A stretch of 64,000 bases of DNA, from contig NZ_CP170633.1 of the NCBI RefSeq assembly GCF_042932805.1, forward strand, positions 2,294,001-2,358,000. Direction: 5' to 3'. The translations under genes were made by a program, and so were the position numbers. Position 1 is the stretch's first letter. The number at the start of each line of letters is the position of its first letter. Source of the DNA: Ascidiaceihabitans sp029251465. Its GTDB lineage: Bacteria > Pseudomonadota > Alphaproteobacteria > Rhodobacterales > Rhodobacteraceae. The notes beneath the pieces are model-generated. The model was not told where the DNA came from, did not search any database, and worked only from the letters and a program-made list of their open reading frames with translations. Positions 17,372-26,072 of the stretch are shown here, in pieces.

Positions 17372-18280
17372 ATGAACAAACCGCCCTCAGTGATCAGTGG
17401 CGTGCTGTTGATGGCATTGGGCGCGACCCTTGCCCCGGGCATCGATGTGTTCGCGAAATTGGTGCCAAACAACATTCCCGTTGGCCAAGTCACAGCCGCA
17501 CGGTTCATCCTGCAATCCACACTTTTGTTACCCATCGCGGTGCTGTTGGGCGTCTTGCACCGGCCTGACATGCGCGAAATCGGCCTGCATCTGGCGCGCG
17601 CCGCCTTGATCATGATTGCGACCGGTCTGTTTTTCACCGCCCTGCGCGCCATGCCCATCGCCGACGCCATCGCGATCTTTTTTGTTGAACCGTTCTTTTT
17701 GACGCTGTTGGGCGCGTGGATCCTGAAGGAACAGATCGGAATTCGACGGATCATTGCCTGCTTTGTCGGCTTTGGCGGGGCGCTGCTGGTGATCCAGCCC
17801 AGCTTTTCCCAAATCGGGCCGGTCGCGTTTTTGCCGTTGGGCACGGCTGCGTGTTTTGCGATCTACATGGTGCTGACCCGTCAAATGGCCCAGCGCATGC
17901 ATCCGGTGACCATGCAGGCCTACACGGCGATTGCCGCCGTGGTGATCGCACTGCCGATTCTTGCACTGGCGAATGGCACCAGCATCCCCAGCCTTGATCC
18001 GGTCTGGCCCTCGCAATTCGGTGTTTTGATGATGTTGGGCGTCGGGGTCATGGCAACCATTGCGCATTTGCTGATCAGTTTCGCCTTGGCCCAAGCGCCC
18101 GCCAGTACCCTTGCCCCCTTGCAATATCTCGAGATCGTCGCAGCCACGATCCTGGGTTATTTGATCTTTGCGGACATTCCCGGTCAGCTGACGTTGCTGG
18201 GCGTGGCGATCATTGTGGGGGCGGGACTATACGTGCTTGCCCGCGAACGGCAGGCACATTTGGGTATGACCAACAACTGA
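17372..18280 (+). CDS. EamA family drug/metabolite transporter (first of two)
   Basis: A 302-residue protein with about ten membrane helices in two five-helix halves, each an EamA domain. Characteristic elements are ALRAMPIADAIAIFFVEPFF in the first half and APASTLAPLQYLEIVAATILGYL in the second. Substrate unknown; relatives export amino acids or other small metabolites. It begins 15 bases after sdaA, so co-transcription is likely and a serine-linked substrate is possible, which is inference only. It is clearly related to the next gene (same spacing of motifs). Confidence 0.88.
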   Translation: MNKPPSVISGVLLMALGATLAPGIDVFAKLVPNNIPVGQVTAARFILQSTLLLPIAVLLGVLHRPDMREIGLHLARAALIMIATGLFFTALRAMPIADAIAIFFVEPFFLTLLGAWILKEQIGIRRIIACFVGFGGALLVIQPSFSQIGPVAFLPLGTAACFAIYMVLTRQMAQRMHPVTMQAYTAIAAVVIALPILALANGTSIPSLDPVWPSQFGVLMMLGVGVMATIAHLLISFALAQAPASTLAPLQYLEIVAATILGYLIFADIPGQLTLLGVAIIVGAGLYVLARERQAHLGMTNN

Positions 18281-18375
18281 CGCCAATGCGCATCACTCCT
18301 GTCGCCAACCAGCATAGCACGTGCCCGTAAACCACGGATTGCAATTGCGAAATCTCCGAAATAGTTTCTTGGTTA

Positions 18376-19302
18376 ATGACACAAGACAAGCCCCTGCTCG
18401 GCGTCTTTTTGATGCTCGGATTTTGCGTTGTCGCCCCTATGGGTGACGCGATTGCAAAGATTCTCGGGCAGTCTGTGCCGTTGGGTGAATTGTTGTTGGT
18501 GCGTTTCGCCGTCCAAGCAATCATTTTGATACCTGTCGTGTGGTTTACCAAACGGGCGTGGCGGTCATCAGGACGAATCTTGCATCTGGTCATTGCGCGC
18601 ACGGTTTTGCACATCATTGGCATCGGCATGATGTTCACCGCCTTGCAGTACCTGCCGTTGGCGGATGCGGTTGCCATCGCCTTTGTCATGCCGTTCTTGA
18701 TGTTGCTGCTGGGCAAATACGTGTTGAACGAAGTCATTGGACCGCGTCGTCTGATCGCCTGTCTGGTGGGGTTCGCCGGGACATTGCTGGTGGTTCAACC
18801 CAGCTTTGCCGAAGTCGGCTGGCCTGCCCTGTTGCCGCTGGGTGTTGCGGTGAATTTCTCGGTCTTTATGTTGATCACCCGCCAGATTGCCAAAGAAACC
18901 GACCCCATCGGCCTACAAGCCGTCAGCGGCGTCATCGCTGTGGCGATTATGATTCCATTGTTCATGTTTGCGCATGGTCGCGATTTGCCGATGCTGCACC
19001 TGATCGCCCCCACCGCGTTTGAATGGCAGTTGTTGCTGAGCATTGGTGTGTTGGGCAGCCTGTCTCATCTGTTGATGACATGGTCGCTGCGCTATGCGCC
19101 CTCGGCGACGCTGGCGCCCATGCAATATCTGGAAATCCCGATTGCCACGATCATCGGGTTTCTGGTGTTCCAAGATTTACCAAACGGCTTGGCCGCCGTC
19201 GGCATTGTCATCACCATCGCCGCAGGTCTTTACGTGATTTTGCGCGAACGCAACGTGGCGCGGGCTGAACGTCTTAACCCTGCGACACCAGAGCACGCGT
19301 AA
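18376..19302 (+). CDS. EamA family drug/metabolite transporter (second of two)
   Basis: A 308-residue paralogue of the preceding gene with about ten helices. Matching motifs are TALQYLPLADAVAIAFVMPF, GFAGTLLVVQPSF and APSATLAPMQYLEIPIATIIGFLVF. The gene starts 95 bases after its neighbour. Its last 29 bases overlap the end of thiN on the opposite strand. The pair looks like an old tandem duplication whose members may face different substrates; neither can be named from sequence. No dedicated promoter was recognised in the gap. Confidence 0.88.
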   Translation: MTQDKPLLGVFLMLGFCVVAPMGDAIAKILGQSVPLGELLLVRFAVQAIILIPVVWFTKRAWRSSGRILHLVIARTVLHIIGIGMMFTALQYLPLADAVAIAFVMPFLMLLLGKYVLNEVIGPRRLIACLVGFAGTLLVVQPSFAEVGWPALLPLGVAVNFSVFMLITRQIAKETDPIGLQAVSGVIAVAIMIPLFMFAHGRDLPMLHLIAPTAFEWQLLLSIGVLGSLSHLLMTWSLRYAPSATLAPMQYLEIPIATIIGFLVFQDLPNGLAAVGIVITIAAGLYVILRERNVARAERLNPATPEHA

Positions 19303-19939
19303 CCGCGCGCAGATACTGGCGTGGTAAAATGCACAGCATGCCCGGCCCGTCCATCCACAATTCAATCGGACCCGTGCTGTGATTTGACGTGCCAACAAAG
19401 GTGTCGGGCGCAAAGTCCAACCCGTCGATCGGCCATTGCAAACCCGTTGAACGCCCGGTCACTGGCGTCATCGGAAACAAGGACACGATCTGATCCGGAT
19501 CAATCGGCAAGGCGATGTGGGACGGGCAGTGAAACACGATCTCTTGCGCGCCGACTATGATACAGGGGCGATCCGGGTAGCGCAGCAAAGTGTGAAACGC
19601 GGCCAGCTGATGATCCACGCGCCCGCCAGCAAAACCGACTGCAATCACCACAGGCGCTGTGATGTAGCGCATGGCTTTGTCAAAGTCGGTGCTGTTTTGC
19701 TCTGATATTTTATGCAAGCGCGCAGGCGGGATTTGTGCCAGTATATCTGGTGTGATGGAATCAAAATCGCCGATCACTGCGTCTGGCACAATCCCGTACT
19801 TGAGCGCCGCTTTTGCGCCCCCATCGGCAGCCACGCATGTTTGTGCTATGGTTAATGCCTCTGCCAAATCCGCCGTCGGCAAAGGTCCGCCGCCAATCAG
19901 CGTTATTGGTTCCAAACTGTCAACAATCACTTTCAACAC
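19274..19939 (-). CDS. thiN: Thiamine pyrophosphokinase
   Basis: A 221-residue protein with the TPK motifs CVAADGGAKAAL, VIGDFDSITPD, the TDFDKAM block and GFAGGRVDHQLA. It transfers pyrophosphate from ATP to thiamine, making thiamine diphosphate. The start is GTG at 19939 with AAAGGCG just upstream; a second GTG nine bases inside is an alternative. The 3' end overlaps the convergent EamA gene by 29 bases. The thiamine transporter genes often found beside it in this order are not in the window. Confidence 0.9.
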   Translation of the reverse strand: MLKVIVDSLEPITLIGGGPLPTADLAEALTIAQTCVAADGGAKAALKYGIVPDAVIGDFDSITPDILAQIPPARLHKISEQNSTDFDKAMRYITAPVVIAVGFAGGRVDHQLAAFHTLLRYPDRPCIIVGAQEIVFHCPSHIALPIDPDQIVSLFPMTPVTGRSTGLQWPIDGLDFAPDTFVGTSNHSTGPIELWMDGPGMLCILPRQYLRAVTRALVSQG

Positions 19940-20077
19940 CGCCTTTTAATGCCAAATTAGGGAACTGGCCACATTCTCGCCCCAAAATGATACCGTTATT
20001 GGCACAGATTCGGGCCGCTTTTGCCCGTCCTAACAAGGTAAACGAATGACTGCACCACCGCAGAGGACGAGCATCCT

Positions 20078-22117
20078 ATGAAGAGTAACAGTAAAATTTT
20101 GACAGTATCCTACGGCACGTTCTCGTGCACGTTGGAAGGATTCGATAATTCATTCGGCGCGATGAAGGCAATTGCAGAGTATTTCCGCAACCTGTCCGCC
20201 GAAGATCGCTATTTCGGGGCAGAACCCCCGCAACCAGATACAGAAATGCTGCAACGCATTGCAGAGCGCGAGATTTCGCGCCGCGTAGAAGCACGCCATC
20301 ACGAAGGTCAGATATTTCTGAGCGCAACCGACACCAACGGCGCAGCATCCAGCGACACAAAGGCTGAAGATACAGCCAAAGATGCCGCAGACGTTGCCGC
20401 CGCCGGGCGCGCAGAAGCCAAACGCCAAGCTGATGCCGAACGTGAAGCGCAGGCCGAAATGGACCGTGTTCAAGCCAAAGCCGCAGCAAAAGCAGAGGCT
20501 GATGCAAAAGCAACGGCCAAAGCCGAAGCCGAAGCTGCAGCCCAAGCCGAGGCTGACGCCGACGCCGCGCGCATCATTCAAGCCGCTCAAGCTGCGGAAG
20601 ATGAAGCTGCCGAGGCATCAGAGCCCGTCGAGATCGCAGATCCGGACCTTTCCGCCTTGATCGCGCACGCCGAAGCCACAGACACCACGCGCACTCCGCG
20701 TGATCTGGCCGCTGAATTGCCGCAAGCCGAGGCATTCTTTGCCGGTGAGCCGCAAGCCGACGCCGCCGAAGTTGAGGACGCACCCGCAGCTGCAAATGAC
20801 AGCATCGCGGCAAAACTTGACCGTATCCGTGCCGTCGTATCCCAAGCCGAAGGCGTTGCAGACGACGACGACGGTTACAGCGAAGACGAACACGCTGAAG
20901 ATCATGTCGTTCAGGTCGCAGAAACCGCGCAACCCGATGACGCCCAAGACGACGATAATGTTGCAGAGACCGCATTGGCCGACATCCAAGCCGCCCTCGC
21001 GGCGGACGACGAAACCCAAGACGATGCACCAGTTGTTGCCGTTGAAGACGACGATGATGACGTCGCATCAATCCTCGCGTCTTTGGAAGACGACGATGAC
21101 GATGCAGACCAAAGTGATGTGTCCCCCGCCGCGAACTTGTTCGAGGACGCGGAAGATGCGGATGTTGAAATCGCCAAGCTGGACATCCCTGAGGTGCCGC
21201 AAGACGCGCCGCGCCGCATGGCCCGTGTTATCAAAGTCAAACGCGCAGACCTTGAAGCCGCAATTGCGCAAGGCGATCTAGAAGAAGTCGACGATGAAGA
21301 TGGTGATATTGCCAGTTCACTGTCCGACGATGACGAAGCAGAATTGATCCGCGAATTGGCCGAAGTAAGTGCTGAAATCAAACCCGAAATCGACCTTGGC
21401 GATCTATCCGCCCACGCCTTGCCGGGGATCGAAGCGTTGCAATCGATTGACGAAAACACTGGCGATGACGTGTCGCGTTTGATGGCCCAGGCTGACGAAC
21501 ACATGGACGAAGAAGAAGGCGCACAGCGTCGTGACGCTTTCGCCCATCTGCGCGCTGCAGTTGCGGCCAAAAAGGCTGACACAGGCTTGGGTGAAGTCGA
21601 TGCAGAAAAGGAAGAAGTTGCCTATCGTGACGACTTGGCGACTGCTGTAAAACCACGCCGCCCGTCGGCCGAAGCAAGTCGCGTCGCACGCCCTGATGCA
21701 CCTGCCCGCCCAGCGCCGTTGAAACTGGTTGCAGAGCAGCGGGTTGATTCCTCAAACGCCGCCACAAGTGGTCCAGTACGACCGCGCCGTGTGGCCGCCA
21801 CCCAAGAGGCAGAACAGTCCGTCGATGATGCAGGCAGCTTTGCCGAATTCGCGGACGACATGGGGGCCAGCAACCTGTCCGATCTGCTTGAGGCCGCTGC
21901 CGCATACATGTCGTTTGTTGAAGGCCGCGAACAATTCTCGCGCCCGCAACTGATGACCAAAGTGCGGCAGGTTGAAAAGGACGATTTCAGCCGCGAAGAC
22001 GGGCTACGCTCGTTCGGTAAATTGCTGCGCGCTGGCAAAATCGAAAAGCTGAAAGGTGGCCGCTTTGCTGTCACAGGCGACATCGGTTTTCGCCCTGATG
22101 CGCGCGCTGCCGGCTAA
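20078..22117 (+). CDS. Large acidic Ala/Asp/Glu-rich protein of unknown function
   Basis: A 679-residue protein with three parts. The N-terminal 95 residues form a small conserved domain (ILTVSYGTFSCTLEGFDN, AMKAIAEYFRNLSAEDRYFG). The centre, about 110-590, is low-complexity with Ala/Lys/Glu helices that look like coiled coil (about 110-190) and then runs of Asp/Glu such as VEDDDDDV. The last about 90 residues (FAEFADDMGASNLSDLLEAAAAYMSF to the end) form a second conserved domain, probably helical with a winged-helix-like end. I recall relatives in Rhodobacterales, sometimes labelled CheA without support. No kinase or response motifs are visible here. A hairpin terminator follows. A possible role is chromosome- or envelope-related scaffolding, but this is unproven. 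Confidence 0.85.
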   Translation: MKSNSKILTVSYGTFSCTLEGFDNSFGAMKAIAEYFRNLSAEDRYFGAEPPQPDTEMLQRIAEREISRRVEARHHEGQIFLSATDTNGAASSDTKAEDTAKDAADVAAAGRAEAKRQADAEREAQAEMDRVQAKAAAKAEADAKATAKAEAEAAAQAEADADAARIIQAAQAAEDEAAEASEPVEIADPDLSALIAHAEATDTTRTPRDLAAELPQAEAFFAGEPQADAAEVEDAPAAANDSIAAKLDRIRAVVSQAEGVADDDDGYSEDEHAEDHVVQVAETAQPDDAQDDDNVAETALADIQAALAADDETQDDAPVVAVEDDDDDVASILASLEDDDDDADQSDVSPAANLFEDAEDADVEIAKLDIPEVPQDAPRRMARVIKVKRADLEAAIAQGDLEEVDDEDGDIASSLSDDDEAELIRELAEVSAEIKPEIDLGDLSAHALPGIEALQSIDENTGDDVSRLMAQADEHMDEEEGAQRRDAFAHLRAAVAAKKADTGLGEVDAEKEEVAYRDDLATAVKPRRPSAEASRVARPDAPARPAPLKLVAEQRVDSSNAATSGPVRPRRVAATQEAEQSVDDAGSFAEFADDMGASNLSDLLEAAAAYMSFVEGREQFSRPQLMTKVRQVEKDDFSREDGLRSFGKLLRAGKIEKLKGGRFAVTGDIGFRPDARAAG

Positions 22118-22141
22118 CGTATCTTAAGCACAAAAACAATG

Positions 22142-22170
22142 GGCGACGTCTGCAAGGGCGTCGCCTTTTT
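22142..22170 (+). terminator. Intrinsic terminator after the acidic protein gene
   Basis: GGCGACG (22142-22148) pairs perfectly with CGTCGCC (22159-22165), with a ten-base loop, followed by five T. It lies 25 bases after the stop codon. Confidence 0.85.
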
Positions 22171-22307
22171 CGTTTTCTGGTCAGCAATAATTTCCGCGAG
22201 AACCCGACCCAAGCCATTGATTGATTAACCAAATGGCACGTCACAGCGTCTCAGCCGTGTTTCGTCCAAAATGGCACCGCCCCCGTATCAACATCCGAAT
22301 TTTCGCC

Positions 22308-22338
22308 TTGACCTCAACCATGCTTGAGGCCCCATCTG
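22308..22338 (+). promoter_or_regulatory. SoxR/MerR-type promoter and operator
   Basis: TTGACC (22308-22313) is followed by a 19-base spacer and CATCTG (22333-22338). The spacer region holds the inverted repeat CCTCAA (22312-22317) and TTGAGG (22324-22329) with six bases between. A -35 TTGACC fused to CCTCAA...TTGAGG with a long 19-base spacer is the arrangement used by SoxR and related MerR-family activators, which distort the DNA to bring the promoter into register. The expected start of transcription is about 20 bases before the gene at 22365. No merR or soxR gene is in the window. Confidence 0.65.
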
Positions 22339-22364
22339 TGGTTCCAACCCAAAGGAGCACACCG

Positions 22365-23627
22365 ATGTCCAATCCTGCTTTTACCAGATTTGTTGCTGCG
22401 TCTGGCCTGACGAACCTTGCGGACGGCATCGCGACGGTGGCTTGGGCGTGGATGGCATCGTTGTTAACACGCGATCCGTTGCTGATTGCGCTTATGCCGG
22501 TTGCATTGCGCCTGCCGTGGTTCGTGTTCGCTTTGCCTGCCGGAATTGTGACCGACCGCATGGATCGACGGCGGTTGATTTTGGCGATGGATGTTGCGCG
22601 CGCGTTGGCGTTCGGGGCAGCAGCCTTGGCGATCGCGCTGTCGTTGCCGCTTGCACCACCATCTGATGCGGGTCTTGCGCAGCCGTGGTTGTTTTACGCG
22701 CTGATGTTCACCGCCCTTGGCGCAGGCACGGCCGAAGTGTTCCGCGACAATGCCGCCCAAACGATGCTGCCAAGTTTGGTCGATCGCAGCCAACTGGAGG
22801 GGGCAAATGGGCGCCTTTGGAGCGTCGAACTGATCGGTAATTCCCTTGTCGGGCCCGCCTTGGGTGCGTTTTTGATCGCCAGCTTTGCCCCCGCACCGTT
22901 TGGCCTAAATGCGCTTAGTTATGCCATCGCGATTGTGCTGGTATATCGTCTGAGCGGGTCATTCAAACCGGAGCAAGCGGCGGTATCAAATTGGCGCGTA
23001 GAGTTAAAAGAAGGCTTTGATTTCCTGCGATCAGAGCCATTGTTACGCGCGCTTGCTTGGATCACCGGCGCGTGGAATCTGCTGTTTCAGATGAGCGCAA
23101 TTGCGTTGATTTTGCACGTGCAGGAAAACCTTGGCCTTGGGGCCACGGCCTACGGTGCATTGCTGGCAGCCGGTGCGTTCGGCGGGATCGCAGCCGGGCT
23201 GGTCAGCGAAAAAATCATCGCCGCTATCGGGCCAAAACGTACCGCCCAGCTGGCGTTGTCTGTGTCCGCCCCGTGTTTTTTAGCGATGGCTTATGCGCCA
23301 AATTGGTGGGCGCTCGCTTCTACAGTTTTGATCTTTGAGTTTGCAGGGCTGATCTGGAACACGGTTTCGGTATCCTATCGGCAACGGACTATTCCGGACG
23401 CGTTGTTGGGACGGGTCAACAGCCTGTACCGGATGCTGGCGTGGGGTTTGATCCCCGTCGGGCTTGTGCTGTCAGGATTGGTCGTGCGGTTCGCGGAACC
23501 GATTATCGGACGCGCGGATGCGCTAAGTTTGCCGTTTTTGGTCGCCTCGGCCGGGGCTGTGGTGCTCGGCGTGTTGGGCTGGCGCGCGATTGGGCGCGGT
23601 TTCAACACGACAGGTTCATCGCGCTGA
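22365..23627 (+). CDS. MFS transporter, probable exporter
   Basis: A 420-residue protein with about twelve membrane helices. The loop between helices 2 and 3 carries GIVTDRMDRRRLI, the MFS motif A region, and the centre has SVELIGNSLVGPALGAFL. It resembles the MFS_3/enterobactin exporter (EntS-like) group. The ATG at 22365 has AAAGGAG eight bases upstream; the frame is open 48 codons further upstream, but that region is not hydrophobic and contains the promoter described above. The SoxR/MerR-type operator suggests induction by a redox-active drug or metal. It ends five bases before a convergent DUF2842 gene. Confidence 0.87.
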   Translation: MSNPAFTRFVAASGLTNLADGIATVAWAWMASLLTRDPLLIALMPVALRLPWFVFALPAGIVTDRMDRRRLILAMDVARALAFGAAALAIALSLPLAPPSDAGLAQPWLFYALMFTALGAGTAEVFRDNAAQTMLPSLVDRSQLEGANGRLWSVELIGNSLVGPALGAFLIASFAPAPFGLNALSYAIAIVLVYRLSGSFKPEQAAVSNWRVELKEGFDFLRSEPLLRALAWITGAWNLLFQMSAIALILHVQENLGLGATAYGALLAAGAFGGIAAGLVSEKIIAAIGPKRTAQLALSVSAPCFLAMAYAPNWWALASTVLIFEFAGLIWNTVSVSYRQRTIPDALLGRVNSLYRMLAWGLIPVGLVLSGLVVRFAEPIIGRADALSLPFLVASAGAVVLGVLGWRAIGRGFNTTGSSR

Positions 23628-23632
23628 TCCCA

Positions 23633-23854
23633 TCAGTCGCGCTGATCAGGGTCCGCTTGGCCAATGCCCTTAAAGATGAACTTGAACGGAATAGCCCAAA
23701 CGATGCCCAAGCCCACATAAATCAGGATTTCCACCCAGAACGCAGGACGGTCAAACAGGGTAACCACCCAGACGGCGACACCGATGTAGAGCGGCAAACC
23801 GATGAGCAAAATCACCAGTGACCAGCGACGCCGCGCTTTGTACGACAGGGCCAT
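23633..23854 (-). CDS. DUF2842 small membrane protein
   Basis: A 73-residue protein beginning MALSYKARRRWSLVILL, with two membrane helices (about 12-32 and 43-61) and an end FKFIFKGIGQADPDQRD. This matches DUF2842, a family seen in alphaproteobacteria. The ATG shares one base with the purA stop (TGATG), so it is coupled to purA. Function is unknown. Confidence 0.85.
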   Translation of the reverse strand: MALSYKARRRWSLVILLIGLPLYIGVAVWVVTLFDRPAFWVEILIYVGLGIVWAIPFKFIFKGIGQADPDQRD

Positions 23855-25149
23855 CAGTCGGCAAACGGGTCGGTGACAAGGATCGTGTCTTCGCGCTCTG
23901 GCGAGGTGGAAACCATGGCGACGGGGCAGTCGATCAGTTCTTCGATGCGGCGCACATACTTGATTGCGCCTGCAGGCAAGTCGGCCCAAGACCGCGCGCC
24001 TTCGGTGCTTTCGGACCAGCCGGGCATTTCCTCATAAACTGGTGTGCAACGCGCCTGCTGATCTGCCGCGGTTGGCAAATAATCCAGTGGTTCGCCGTCC
24101 AGCATGTAGCCTGTGCAGATTTTTAGCGTCTCGAAACCATCCAAAACATCCAGCTTTGTCAACGAGATACCAGTCACACCCGATGTCGCGCAGGTTTGAC
24201 GTACGAGGCAGGCGTCGAACCAACCGCAGCGACGCTTGCGCCCTGTTGTGGTTCCGAATTCATGACCGCGTTCGCCCATCATTTGGCCATCTGCGTCTTC
24301 TAGCTCTGTTGGAAACGGGCCTTCGCCGACGCGGGTTGTGTAGGCTTTGACGATGCCCAGAACGTAGTCGATTGAGGTCGGGCCAAGGCCAACGCCGGTT
24401 GCCGCCTGCCCCGCGATCACGTTGGACGAGGTCACAAACGGGTAGGTTCCAAAGTCGATATCGAGCAATGCGCCTTGCGCGCCTTCAAACAAAATGCGTT
24501 TGCCAGCTTTGCGTTTCTCGGACAGAACTTTCCAAACCGGTGCGGCGTATTCAAGGATCGCCGGTGCGATTTCACGCAGTTTGGCGACCAAAGCATCGCG
24601 GTCGATGGCCTCGATTCCCAAGCCTTTGCGCAACGGATCGTGGTGTTGCAAAGCGCGATCAACGCGGGATTCCAGCGTCGCCAAGTCTGCCAGATCAGCT
24701 ACGCGAATAGCGCGACGTCCGACTTTGTCTTCGTAGCACGGGCCGATGCCGCGACCCGTCGTGCCGATTTTTGTACCCTTGGAAGATGCCTCTTCGCGGG
24801 CGCGATCCAGCTCGCCGTGGATCGGCAGGATCAGCGGCGTGTTTTCCGCAATCATCAGCGTTTCAGGGCTGATCGTCACGTCTTGGGCACGCAGAATTTC
24901 GATTTCGTTCAACAAGTGCCACGGGTCCAGCACCACGCCGTTGCCGATAACCGACAGTTTGCCACCGCGCACAACGCCGGACGGCAGCGCGTGCAATTTG
25001 TAAACTTTGCCATCAATGACCAGCGTGTGCCCGGCATTATGACCGCCTTGGAAACGCGCAATCACATCCGCGCGCTCAGAGAGCCAGTCGACAATTTTGC
25101 CTTTTCCTTCGTCACCCCATTGAGCGCCGACAACAACAACATTGGCCAT
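23854..25149 (-). CDS. purA: Adenylosuccinate synthetase
   Basis: A 431-residue enzyme that joins aspartate to IMP using GTP in AMP synthesis. The N-terminal loop VVVGAQWGDEGKGKIVDWL, the GHNAGHT segment, GTTGRGIGPCYEDKVGRRAIR and FEGAQGALLDIDFGTYPFVT are all present. Length is standard. The start ATG at 25149 has AGAAGAGG about eight bases upstream. The downstream DUF2842 gene overlaps by one base. A long unrelated open frame on the opposite strand (24475-25329) is a composition effect. Confidence 0.97.
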   Translation of the reverse strand: MANVVVVGAQWGDEGKGKIVDWLSERADVIARFQGGHNAGHTLVIDGKVYKLHALPSGVVRGGKLSVIGNGVVLDPWHLLNEIEILRAQDVTISPETLMIAENTPLILPIHGELDRAREEASSKGTKIGTTGRGIGPCYEDKVGRRAIRVADLADLATLESRVDRALQHHDPLRKGLGIEAIDRDALVAKLREIAPAILEYAAPVWKVLSEKRKAGKRILFEGAQGALLDIDFGTYPFVTSSNVIAGQAATGVGLGPTSIDYVLGIVKAYTTRVGEGPFPTELEDADGQMMGERGHEFGTTTGRKRRCGWFDACLVRQTCATSGVTGISLTKLDVLDGFETLKICTGYMLDGEPLDYLPTAADQQARCTPVYEEMPGWSESTEGARSWADLPAGAIKYVRRIEELIDCPVAMVSTSPEREDTILVTDPFAD

Positions 25150-25366
25150 GAACTGGTCCTCTTCTCATTTCAAAGTTTAGGTCACCTTTTCAGGCAAACC
25201 CGTATCCCTATAGCCAGCGACCCGCGCGGGCGAAACCCGATTCGTGCGTTGAGGCCACAAACATTGCGTGCGTATCGTCGCAGGTGGCGGATATGCCCTG
25301 TTGTGCTGGACATTTTAGGGCGCTGTTAGGATGTTGCGTGCAACATTGATTTGCCGGAGATCGTTC

Positions 25367-25762
25367 ATGAGTTTCATTTTACGCTGGGTGGCCGCATTTA
25401 TTTTGCTCGCCGCGACGTACAACCCGACGCCGTACAACTACGTCAAATGGGTGCTGGGGCCACAGGGCGACTCGCTTTCTTTGATGGTTTTGGCCGGATT
25501 GTTGCTGCTGATCGGATACATCATCTATCTGCGCGCCACATTACGGTCGATCGGCGGCATTGGCGTCATTTTGGTGTTGGCGCTGGTCGGCGCACTGTTG
25601 TGGGTGCTGTATGACATGGGCCTGCTGGATTTGCAGAACTCTAGCCTGAACACGTGGCTGGGCCTTTTGGCGCTGTCTGTGGTCTTGGGTATCGGCCTAA
25701 GCTGGAGCCATGTGCGCCGCGCCCTGTCTGGTCAAGCAGACATGGATGACGTCGATCAATAG
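25367..25762 (+). CDS. Small four-helix membrane protein (DUF6524-like)
   Basis: A 131-residue protein with four hydrophobic helices (about 5-22, 36-55, 60-85, 92-112), starting MSFILRWVAAFILLAATYNPTPYNYVKW and ending in an acidic tail. I recognise it as a family common in Rhodobacterales (DUF6524, from memory). Function unknown. GGAG lies six bases before the ATG at 25367; an upstream ATG at 25331 is in frame but has no signal. It stands divergent from purA and converges on the nitrile hydratase operon with one base between stops. Confidence 0.8.
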   Translation: MSFILRWVAAFILLAATYNPTPYNYVKWVLGPQGDSLSLMVLAGLLLLIGYIIYLRATLRSIGGIGVILVLALVGALLWVLYDMGLLDLQNSSLNTWLGLLALSVVLGIGLSWSHVRRALSGQADMDDVDQ

Positions 25763-25763
25763 A

Positions 25764-26072
25764 TCAGAGTGAAACGGGGGCTCCATGCGGCGTGCTTAGG
25801 TACGCCTGCGCCCACGCATCGCGCGTTTTGTTGACGTCATCCGTAGGTGCGCTGCCGGTTTCGGCCAGATAAGTTTCCAACGTGTCCAACCACGCAGTGA
25901 AATAATCATCGCCGCCGTTCAGATCTTTGCTTAGCCCGTGGCGCTTTAACGTGGCACCAAATCGTGTCGCCCAATCGGACCATGCGAAATGCCCCGCTTC
26001 GTTCAAATGCACTGTCAAAGCAAAAACTTGCGCGTGCCACGGGGCCTCGAATACCGGTTCTGGCGCGTTCAT
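25764..26072 (-). CDS. Nitrile hydratase accessory (activator) protein
   Basis: A 102-residue protein homologous to the N-terminal part of the nitrile hydratase beta chain (EAPWHAQVFALTVHLNEAGHFAWSDWATRF), the p14K/NhlE type of activator that inserts cobalt into the alpha subunit by subunit swapping. It overlaps nthB by four bases (ATGA) and is third in the nthA-nthB-activator order normal for cobalt-type enzymes. No iron-type P47K GTPase activator is present, which agrees with the cobalt motif in NthA. Confidence 0.87.
   Translation of the reverse strand: MNAPEPVFEAPWHAQVFALTVHLNEAGHFAWSDWATRFGATLKRHGLSKDLNGGDDYFTAWLDTLETYLAETGSAPTDDVNKTRDAWAQAYLSTPHGAPVSL

Noticed and set aside
20840..21330. 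Acidic repeats as a tandem repeat array
   Set aside because: The Asp/Glu runs are irregular low complexity without a fixed unit.
24475..25329. 284-codon plus-strand open frame across purA
   Set aside because: Shadow of a strongly conserved gene; no Shine-Dalgarno or domain.
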